Assembly: GCA_022575985.1 (NCBI GenBank)
Contig: JAKSXM010000137.1
Span: forward strand, 15,642,001-15,706,000
Length of the DNA: 64,000 nucleotides
Direction: 5' to 3'
Source: Anagrus nilaparvatae
Taxonomy: Eukaryota; Arthropoda; Insecta; Hymenoptera; Mymaridae
Shown: positions 35,201-47,200 of the stretch, one piece after another
How positions within the stretch are numbered: the stretch's first letter is position 1
How the letters are laid out: each line of letters opens with the position of its first letter
Notes under the pieces: model-generated
Told to the model about the DNA's origin: nothing
The model's input: only the letters and a program-made list of their open reading frames with translations
Databases searched by the model: none
Made by a program: the position numbers and the translations under genes

Positions 35201-38200
35201 TTTTTTCTTTTTTTTGGGCAAAAGTTATTTTGACAAAATTTTTAGAATTTTTATTACTCACTAAAAATGATTTCATGCAGTTTATAATAGCAGAGATTTT
35301 TGAATTTATACTCGCATAAAAATTTTTTGTTTACCACTTTTTTTACTAAAAATAAATTGAATTCGATCCAAAAAAATAAAATAATTGTTTGCTTAAATAG
35401 AATGCAGAAATAAAATTTATTGATAGTAAAGAAATTTTAAATAAATTGAGTGTTTTATCATATTTTTCAAAAAACGAAATGTGATAATTAAAATTCAATA
35501 ATTAAAAATACTTTTTTTGCTATATTAGACTGGATTTTATATTTTTGTATATCGAAATATTTTTTTTTCACCACAGAAGGGTTAGGTTGAATTTTTAAAC
35601 ATAATTTAAGCAGAAAATTTTTAATTAATTTTTTTTGTAATTTCAAGCAATTCTGCAATCACATTTACTTAATTTCATAGCAGTTTCACGATGTACTTTA
35701 TAAAATTTGAAATTTAAAACAAATGGCTTGAATTTTCAAGCAATTTAACTAACAGCAATTTAAAAATGTACCTATTAAAAATTTTAGTTATCACTCAAAC
35801 TTTTTTTAAACAGTTTCACCAAAATTATTTAAAAATTCAAAACACAATTTTTTTTAACTCGTTATTTTTGAGTTAAAAGTAAATTTCGTGCAATAAAGTC
35901 CAATCTAATAAAGTACAAATATAAAAACATTTAACAATTTCCTAAATATTTAATAAAACGATAAACAAAAATCCATTAACAAAACGTGATTAAAATTGTA
36001 TCTTCCTTATAATATTCTTAAAAATTACAGTTCCTCCAAACTTCAATTACTTACAACATCACACGTACTACACACAAAATCATAATAATCATCTTTTAAA
36101 ATTGCAAAAAAATTTTTTTTTAAATATTTGATCTTGATAAATTATTACTTAATAAACACATGTAATATAATTATAGTAAAATAGAAAAATCGAAAGAAAA
36201 AAAATTGTGATATTGTATAATTATTTAATCATTTATGTAATAAAAAATGTTGCCTTATTTTTAAAATAGCAAATATGTTAATTTTTTATTTTTTCAAGTT
36301 CAAGTTTTTTTTTATATATTTTTGATTTATAAATTGTATTTTTATATAATTTTTTATGTAATAAAAATATTATATCACTTACTTCTTGGCCAATTAACAC
36401 TACCATCTAAGTAAACAGGTATAGCGTTGTTAAAAAATTGATTAACAACAATTGATGATTTTCTACGAAAACTATGATTTTTTTGATATCTTTGAAAATC
36501 ATCGTTATCGTCTGTATCTTGTGAGTTTAAATTAACTGCAGTATATCTTTTACCCCCTAATCTTTCCCAAATTCTTTTGAAATCTTTCATTATTAATTAA
36601 AAAAAAAACTTTTTAAACAAACAAAAAATTATTTACTTGTAACACACACGCGTTAATCTCCGAAACCGAATCGATAGGAGAGAAAAAATGTAATAAAGCT
36701 TCTGATACTTGATTTGTATCTCTTTATAATAACTCTAAAGTGGTAGGATATACAACACGTGGATTTTAAACCAATCAAACTATATACCGGTTTATAATTA
36801 CCACGAGGTGATACTATACTACTACCAAAGAAGATATTACTACTTCAACAACATACTACTTATAAGTCTTTCCTTAAATGATTCTGTCCATTGGTTTTTC
36901 CTTTAATTTTTTACCACCCTAAAAATATATTACTTACTTTAATTGTAGGTGTAAGTCGTTTAATTAATGTAATTGAGGCTTTTGATATTTTTTGACGCAA
37001 GTCTGAATGTTACATTACCTATTATTAGAATTATATAAAAAAATTGTAATTCGAGATAATTTAATATGATGTTGGTAGAAAATAATTATTATCTAATTGA
37101 TACAATTAATTTTTTTTATTTTTTTTATATAAAAAATTCAGAAAATTTCGAGCACGACGTAGTTGACAAGTACGCAGGTATATTCATTTTTTGCAAACTC
37201 ATGATCAAAAATATTTAAATCGCAAAATTTTTAAACTTTGGCGAATTTTAGTATTGGGCAAGGCGCCAGCAATGTTAAATGAAGCCAACTATTTTAAATA
37301 AGTGAAAATGCATGCACCTCAGTAAATCTAAACAGAATTTTGACGGTTTGATTCAATTTTTCAACAGCCAGTTTTGAGTAATTAATGTTATATTGCCCAA
37401 AGTAAGCAAAAAATTGCAAAAATACAAATTTTTGAAAAAACTTACTGATTAAACCAATTTTTGGCATGACTATAAAATTTTTTGCTTATTTTGAGCCATG
37501 TAGCATCAATCCATCGGAAAATTGGACGAAATCGAGTTGGTTACCAAAAATTCATAAGATATGTTTCCATTTATTTACAATTTTTGAATTGCAAGTATTT
37601 TGACTACATCTTTTTTAATAAATCTTTATTTAAAATTGATGTATTTAAAAAATTTTTTTTCAATTAAACTTTTGCACAGTAAGAAATTTACACTTCAAGT
37701 TTAGTGAATTCCGAGGCGAATTCTGTACCTGATAGTATTTTGAAGATATTATGACACTAAAAATGACATACGAAAAAAAATTACATCCATTAAAAATATT
37801 TTTAGCACTTTATTTATCTTTCCAAAAAAAAATATTTTGCACTTAAGGTATCAAAATATTAATGAGTGTTCTTTTACTATAGTTTTTTTTTTGAGTTTTT
37901 TTTCTTACATTAATTAATTAATTTTGTGTCAAAACATAAAAAATTTTTTTCGCATTTTTTAGTTTGAATTTATGTTGCATAAAATTAAAAAAACAAACAT
38001 TTTTTATAAATGCAAAATTTTTATTTAAAAAAAATTATTAAAATTTGCGTAGTTTATAAATTAATTATTATTTAAAAAATGTTTACATGTTTTGTTTAAT
38101 TTTCTATTAATAAATTTTTTAATATTATTATAGAAATTGATCTATCGATTGATATAAAAAAAACGCAAATTACATCTCAATTTACGTCATTAAAAATCTT

Positions 38201-41200
38201 GTTTTGTTTATAAACAATTTTTTTTTCAATCAATGAATTTCAAAAAAAATATACGAAACAAATAAAAAAGTATAATCTTCGCAAAAAAAGAAAAAAAATT
38301 TATAACCAACCTGTTTTTTTTCGCAAAACTTTCTTTAAAAAAAATCTAAGCTAATTTTAATTCTAATGATTTGTGTATATAATTAATGTAATTTATTAAT
38401 TGCTATTTCCTGTATTACAAAATAATAAAAAAGAAAAAAATTTACCCTAGTTTACCTTGAACCTGTTGGAAATATATTTATATGTTAAATATCTTGTTTA
38501 TTAAGTTAATTTATCAAAAAATGCAAAAAATTATGAATATTTATTTTATAATTACGTTATATATTCAAGTATATTGTGACAAATTCTTTTTTCTTATATT
38601 ATTACATAAAATATAGTAAACATATAAATTTATTATATTTAAAAAAATACAATAAAAAATAATGTTTACCAGATTTTTTTTCCGATTTTCGATTAGTAAA
38701 TTTTTTTTTCTTTGAAATTTATGGCGATACTGAAAAGGTAGTTCTGTTTGAAAGAAAAATATTAATAAGAGTTTTAAATTATTCATTCTAGAAAATTACG
38801 AGGCCTTTTCGAGGCCATACAAGTATTTCTTGAAAAATTCCTGGGCCTTGAGAGTTTCTAGAAGATTCAGTCGTGGAGCAAGTACAAAAATCCTGTGGAC
38901 CGTGAACTCAGTTTTTAAGGTAAAATATTATAAACGCGATAAATTACTTTCATTTTTTTACTCACTTCAAATGTAGCCCTTTTAATATCATCACTAAAAG
39001 CAACATGATTCCATTTTATTTCTAACTGATTTTGGTTATGACTACCAAATTACACCACATGGTTATGACTAGATTTATTATTTTAAAAAAACTTACGAAA
39101 TAACCTGTATTCATGCCAATGGACCTTCAGGCCCTATCAACTACCTGTTATATACTTATTTTTTACCAAAAATTACCAATTTTTAAATTCCTGCCAAAAT
39201 TGCAATTTTTCATCAATACAAGCTTTATAGGTCTCAATAGTTTTTAACAGATTCTCAAAAAAAAAAAATTTACTCGTATAATTTCCTTGAATCATTTTCA
39301 AGATAAAAATTGGAACTCTGTCTTTGAATTTTCACCTTAAGCAAAAAATATTAGAAAAGAAATGAGTAAAAATTTTTTGGGAAATTTGAGGTAACACAAA
39401 ATTTTTAGGACTTATAAAACCTATTTTCATTGAAAATTGCAATTTTGGCAGCAATTTAAAAAATGGTAATCGAGAGCCAAAAAATACGGCGATATTTTGA
39501 AGATAATCTAAGAACCACTGACTTACAACATGAAGCCGTGTGTTTCTTGACCAAAAAAACTCATTGGCATAAGCGGAGGGTATCTGGTATTTTTTTTTAA
39601 ACATGATAAGCCGATCTATAGCCATATTATGGTGTAATTCGAGGTTCTAATTTTAGATCCTTTCGCATAAATATGTATTAAACTCAGATAATGTACAATT
39701 CAAAATGAAATATAAAATATTAAAAAACATAGGACAAAGTTCGAACATCATAAATACTCATGTAATATTAATTTTACAAAATAATTATAGTGGTTTTTCA
39801 AAAAAAAAAAATTAATAAGAATGTCGTTCAAATCCATAAAATCGTCTAAATACAAGGCACCAGCTAAATGTAACATCCCGTAACAGATGAGTTACCTTTT
39901 TAGCTTGCTTTTAAAAAAATTTTTTAAGTCAATGTCAAGAAACATATCATTATTTTGGGCTTTATTTGTGAAGAAAAAATTTTTTTGAAGAAATATTCAA
40001 CGTTTAGTGCTAGCTGCCTATTCTCGTTAATAATAAAATTTTAATTTTTTCGAATACACATAAATATTTTTGCAATAATATTAATTTTATGTTCTTTTAA
40101 TTTAATATTAAATATTATCAATATCTTAATTGCAAAAATTTATAGAGTCTAACCTTTAATGTACAAGAGCCAATACATGATAATGAAAATATTTGATAAA
40201 AATTTAATTTAAATATAATTCTGATACGAGTTTATATTATAAACAATATCAATAATTTTATGTATTTATTTAATAAAAAAATGTTATTTTAATTATTAAT
40301 AAACAATAAAAATTAATTTTATTACTTTGCAATAAAAATTAAAATTAAAATAAAAGTATTTTATATAATCATTGTCGATTGAAATTATGGATAAAACGGT
40401 TTATGAACTTCAAGATAAACAGTCTGACAACTGTAAAACCTTCAAATGCACGTTTTAAACTCATAAATTATATTTATGTTGATATAAATTTGTTGCATAA
40501 TCAAAAGTATTTATATCTACAGAATTTTAGACTTATTTACAAAATATAATAAAAAAAAATCTGAAAAGGGGTAGCTTGTACAAGACTTACTGGGGTAACC
40601 CCCTATATATATACGTTCAGGTCCAGGTTAAAACGACAAAGCAAATTTTTTTTTGTAATGTATTATTTTAGGTCATGGATTGACGTTTTCACCAGAATTT
40701 TGGAAAAATATTAATGCCGACCAAAAATTTGCAAAGCTTGAAAGTTGATTTTTTTAAGGTTTTTGATTTTTAGGGCTCAAAAATCTTAATTATTTCAAAG
40801 CCAATTTACTTTTTATGTATTATACATAAGATTGGGAATTTATTTTAATTTATTTAAACTACTAAAAAAAAAATTTCTTTATTTTTCGATTTTTTTAGTG
40901 GTTTGAAAATTTCAAATTCAGCAGAAATCGAGTTTGCCATCATGAAATTGCGAAATTTTGAAAATTTATCCAAAGATTCACTGTAAAAAGTAACTTTCTT
41001 AGATTCACAAAAAAAATAGAATATTTTCGAAAAATTAGTAGTTTTTCGAAAAAAATCGTAAATTTACTAAATTTAGAATATTAACTAAAAATTTGAGTAT
41101 TTTCGATTTTATTTTGTAAATTCGCGAAAAAAATTGATAATTTACAATTTTTTTTCGAAAATTAACAAAAAATATTTGCTAATTTACAAATTTTGTCGTA

Positions 41201-44200
41201 AATTCACAAGAAAAAATAGTGAATTCTCGAATTTGTTGTTAATATACTAAATTTAGTAAATTTACAATTACTTTCTATTTTTATTTACTAATTTTTCGAA
41301 AATTTTCTATTTTTTTTTGAATCTAAGAAAGTTACTTTTTACAGTTTTGGATTGGAAATGGATTGGAGATTAGATTGGAAATGCACCTGTACATTGATGA
41401 TTAAATTTCAAATGGTTATACATTGTTTGCTGAGGATGAAATTGATATTAGCAGCCTTTTTGATAATGCAATTTTGGAAAGTAAGTTTTTATAACTCTTT
41501 TTAAACCACAATAGAAACATTTTTATCAATCGAATGTCTCATAAAAATAATCATTCATACAATTATTCAAAACTATAAAATGTTAATTACTAACGCATTT
41601 TCTTACCTTCGATTAAGATTAAAATTTAAGATCGAAACGAGCATTGATCTTACTCTTGTATTGTTTATATTATTGACGTATCATATGAAAAAAATTAATA
41701 ATATTTATTATGATGAACATTTTTTATAATAACAGAAATCCTTTTTTTTTTAATACAAATTAATTAGATTCAATTATAAATTCATTAGATACGTATACTA
41801 ATATATAATTATATTTAATATTAACAGAAAATTTATTGATTTGAATTTATATCAGTTTTTAATATACAAATAAAATTGCGAAAAAATGGTAAAAATTAAG
41901 GCAAAATTTTGGAAAAATTTTTTTTGGTTAGCTTTGAGTTACAAATACACGGTTAAGTTGCTTTACTTGAATTTTCAAGCTGCTTGTTTGAATTTCTTGA
42001 AATTTCAAATGCTTACATATATAAGCATAGTATTTAATTTTTAAGGTAAGCTTCTAATTTTTATCAGATGACCTAAACTACATAATATATCACTCAACAA
42101 AAAAATTTTTCTTACAATTTAATCTCAATATAATTCTAAAAATTTTTGATTCTGCTTGAAAATTCAAGTAATTACTTGAAATATCAAGCAAAGCAATCTA
42201 ACCCTGTATTATTTTTTTTTTTTTTTTTTTAATAGTTTTGTCTGGCTGAGACAAAATTAATTATATGATTTCATTTAAATGATCGAAAGCGTTATAGTCG
42301 CGTGACAGTAAAAATGCGTCACTACCTTCTTCAACAATTAATCATTGCAATATGGCTTGTCTAAAACTTGAACCACAGAACGCAAAAAATGAAAAACAAG
42401 ATTCAATTAGATGGTCTGACAAGTTGATTATTTTAATAAAAGTCACATTAAAAATTTGTCAACTGTATTAACTTCAGATAACATCAAATTCAAGATTCAC
42501 GATGAAGACTCAATTTCTCATAGAAAATACCGTGAGCTGCGACCTACAATAAATAAATCTGGTGACGATCATTAACTAAATGCTCCCACCTCGTATATTA
42601 ACTGGAGTATAAAGCTGAAATACTGATAAGTTTTTATTCCCAAAACGATTATTAGTTTCAAAATTGAATGAAAATTAAAATTTCTAGATATCACATCAAG
42701 TGGTGCGTTTTGTTCACCCCGGCCCTATAGGATTAAAGCGTTTTAAAGCAACTTTGAAAAACCCAAAATTAAATAAACAAAAATTAAATAAATCATTCTT
42801 CTAATAACAAAAAAAAACTTGATTTATTTCGGTACATAAAAAAGTAATGTATTCTAAATTTTTTAACCGTTATAAGAAATAACTATTATCTAACATTTAT
42901 AAATTTTTTTTTAATTTTACGTCAACGCACGATACTTTTTATTTTTTTAATTTTAAAGAAAAAAAAAACGTCGAGAAAGAACAAAGTTTGAATCATTCTA
43001 TATGATACATTACTAATGAATTTTTTTACAATAATTTTTATTTTATGCGTTATTATTTAATACTTTTATTATAATAAAAATTAAAAAAATTTCATAGGAA
43101 ATGTTTTTTACAAAAAAATTTTATTTATTTGGGTTTTTTTTCAAACAAAATACAATAGAGAAGTTAAGTTATAAATTTAATTCTTTTTTGGAATTTTAAA
43201 CCGAAATTAATAAAATTTATGTTAATATTAAATTTACATAACAACATACCTAAAATTAAATTTAAAAAATTCCTAATGATTGTTATTACTTATTATTGTT
43301 CCCCAAAAAATATCGTGAGAAAATAAATTTTGAAATTGAATTTAGTTGCAAGCCATAAAAATCACGGTTAAAAATTAAATTTTTTTTTCCAAAATACTTT
43401 TAGGTAATCCCCTTTTTTTTAAGCAAGTGTCACCTTTCAAACTCCGTAAACCGTAATTTATTATCACTAATTCTCTCATCACTATAACCAAACGACCAAA
43501 TGATCATTTGTAATTTGTAATTTGTAATTTCTGACGAAAATGAGTTTTATAGGTCTCAAAAATTTTGTATAAGTAACAAGTTTCCAAAAATTTTTGATTC
43601 GTCTCATTTCCCTGAGTTGATTGGGAAATTTTTGTGGGAGGGTGGGGGGCCTTTAATTTAGTTTTTTGGTTCTTTTTCGGGCCCAGTAGCACCCAACTTA
43701 GGAATTTAAAATAGAAAATATACTATTTTATTTCAAATTCAGATTCTGCAGCAAATTTTAGGTCCAGATACTACTTTAACTTAAAAAAAATACAAGGCAG
43801 CTTTTATTTAGCTGTAAATGAAAGATATCAAAAATGAAAAAAATGAACAAAAAAAAGATATTTTTGGTAGTAAACTACCATTTTTATTGTAAATTTATTA
43901 AAGGGGGACCTGACGAATTTTGGTATAGAACCAAATATAGTACCCCGATCACTTTAGATCTAAAGAGATCTCTAGAGATCAAAAAAGATTTGCGGAGATC
44001 TGAAGAGATCTATCGAAAATTCGTCGGGAAGACTTTTGGTGATTATTCGAGATTTTGGGTCCTACAGGCTTTATAGGACCCAATTTGGCTGGTTTTAAAG
44101 CTCAAAATGAACAAAAGATATTTTTTTGGTAGGAACTATACCATTTTTATTCTAAGTTTGTTGCAGTAAGAGACTTTTAGTGATTATCTGAGATTTTGGG

Positions 44201-47200
44201 TCCTGCAAGCCCTAATGGGCCCAATTGGGTCTTTTTTAAAGCTTAGAATGAATAAAAAAGATTTTTTTGGTAGTTACTACCATTTTTATTGCACGATTGT
44301 TGTGGGGGAAGACTTTTGGTGTTTATTTGAAATTTTGGGACCTACAGACCTCATGGGACCCAATTTGGCTTGTTTTAAAGCTCAAAGTGAACAAAAGATA
44401 TTTTTTTGGTAGGTACTATACCATTTTTATTCTAAGTTTGTTGCGGTAAGAGACTTTTAGTGATTATCTGAGATTTTGGGTCCTGCAGACCCTAATGAGC
44501 CCAATTGGGTTTTTTTTTAAAGCTTAGAATGAATAAAAAAGATTTTTTGGTAGTTACTACTATTTTTATTGCACGTTTGTTGTGGGGGAAGACTTTTGGT
44601 GATTATTCGAGATTTTGGGTCCTACAGGCTTTATAGGACCCAATTTGGCTTGTTTTAAAGCTCAAAATAAACAAAAGATATTTTTTTGGTAGGTACTATA
44701 CCATTTTTATTTTAAGTTTGTTGCAGTAAAAGACTTTTAGTGATTATCTGAGATTTTGGGTCCTGCAGGCCCTAATGGGCCCAATTGGGTCTTTTTTAAA
44801 GCTTAGAATGAATAAAAAAGATTTTTTTGGAAGTTACTACCATTTTTATTGCACGATTGTTGTGGGGGAAGACTTTTGGTGTTTATTTGAAATTTTGGGA
44901 CCTACAGACCTCATGGGACCCAATTTGGCTTGTTTTAAAGCTCAAAATGAACAAAAGATATTTTTTTGGTAGGTACTATACCATTTTTATTCTAAGTTTG
45001 TTGCGGTAAGAGACTTTTAGTGATTATCTGAGATTTTGGGTCCTGCAGACCCTAATGGGCCCAATTGGGTTTTTTTTAAAGCTTAGAATGAATAAAAAAG
45101 ATTTTTTTGGTAGTTACTACTATTTTTATTGCACGTTTGTTGTGGGGGAAGACTTTTGGTGTTTATTTGAAATTTGGGGTCCTACAGATCTTATGGGTCT
45201 CAATTTGGCTTGTTTTAAAGCTCAAAATAAACAAAAGATATTTTTTTGGTAGGTACTATACCATTTTTATTTTAAGTTTGTTGCAGTAAAAGACTTTTAG
45301 TGATTATCTGAGATTTTGGGTCCTGCAGGCCCGAATGGGCCCAATTGAGTCTTTTTTAAAGCTTAGAATGAATAAAAAAGATTTTTTTGGAAGTTACTAC
45401 CATTTTTATTGCACGATTGTTGTGGGGGAAGACTTTTGGTGTTTATTTGAAATTTTGGGACCTACAGACCTCATGGGACCCAATTTGGCTTGTTTTAAAG
45501 CTCAAAGTGAACAAAAGATATTTTTTTGGTATGTACTATACCATTTTTATTCTAAGTTTGTTGCGGTAAGAGACTTTTAGTGATTATCTGAGATTTTGGG
45601 TCCTGCAGAAACCTAATGAGCCCAATTGGGTTTTTTTTAAAGCTTAGAATGAATAAAAAAGATTTTTTTGATAGTTACTACTATTTTTATTGCACGTTTG
45701 TTGTAGGGGAAGACTTTTGGTGTTTATTAAGAAAGTATTTTGGTTGATTAGCACAGTGTTAAATTTGTTTGAAAGATTTTTAAGACAAGCTTGTGGTATA
45801 CGAAGCCCATTGGAATAAGCGAAGGTTATCAGAACTGTTTTTATTAATATAATTATGTGGTGGCTTATTTTTGTTAATTCAGCTGGAATAACATTTCTTT
45901 ACTTTTATAAAAAGTAAATCCTTTATTGTATAAAGGATTAAAAAAAAAAAATAATATAATATAATTTAATATACTTAAATTTTATACTAATATGATGTTT
46001 AATTTAATTAAAAATAAAAACAATATGTTTAACATGCTTTAATTAATTTATAAAATGTTTAAAATATTTTTTTTATTAAAAAAAAAATTAATTATTTAAT
46101 GTTAATTTTAAATACTTTAATAAAAATCATGTTTTTGGCTATAAAATTTAATTTTATTGACTTGTAAAAAAATTTTATTGATAATTTAAAAAAAAAATTT
46201 TAATGTCTTTTATTTAAATTAATATGATAAGATTAACACTATTTTATATTTCTCATAAAAAATTGCATAAAAAATTTTGAGAGAATAAAAATGTCGAATG
46301 TTCTAGTGAAATGTTTTATTTTTTTTTTAATTTTTGTTTAAATTATTTTGATTAGCACATAATATAATGCAGACTTTTTAGTAAATCCAGTTTATAAATA
46401 TAAAATTTATCTATTAAATAGAATCTGGTTAAACAAGATGCCTTGTTATTATTTTGTAATGATGTAACTAAACACATTTATGGTAAAATAAAGATTTTAA
46501 GAGGTTTTAAGGTAAAAAATTTAATGAAAAATTTTTAAAATTTACTTAAAAGTAAAATATTAAATCAGTTATAACTTTATAATAATTCGTCTAAGTATTT
46601 AACACATGGTAAATAGGAATTCAAATTATTAATTTTTTTTGATCTCTAAGCTGCATTAATTCAAAAAAAAATTGAAAATCCTCCTATTCAAATGAAGACA
46701 TCAAACTGTCGTCCAAAAACATAATTAATGCAAAAATTCTCTTTTTTTTAAGTCAGATTTTACAAATTAATAAAAATTATATATCTAGGTATTTAATTTT
46801 TATTTTTTAATTTATGAATCATATTTAAATATACGTTATTAGGATTGGATTTGAAATGACTTGTTAAAAATGAATTACAATGTTTCATTTATTCTTGCAA
46901 TACATTTTATTTTATGTATTTCATGTAATTTTAAACAAAATGTTTTATTTCTAGCAGAAAGAAACTTTATTTGAAATGCATAATTATTTTTGTTTTTGGT
47001 GTTTCAAAATTTCCCAAAAATAGTTAAAATTGTATAATTATAAGGAATGGGTTTTTTCAAAAATACCTAATTATTAATCAGATAGTCACAAAATACTGGA
47101 TTTTGGTATTCCATGAAATTAAACCAGAGTTAAACGCAAGAAAAATTCTGTAACTTTTAGTTTGATTAAATATTTGATTTTTTATCCAAAGCAGACATAA

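Noticed and set aside
42300..42570. Short codon-like stretches (MACLKLEPQNAKNEKQD ...)
   Set aside because: Frames break after about 40 codons, no splice sites join them and no family is recognisable; possibly old repeat or gene debris.
44215..45580. Repeated open frames (MGPIGSFLK..., MVVTTIFIA...) that look like a tandem gene family
   Set aside because: They occur in more than one register of the same 140-bp monomer, recur exactly with the repeat period and use no conserved family motif; they are by-products of the tandem repeat.
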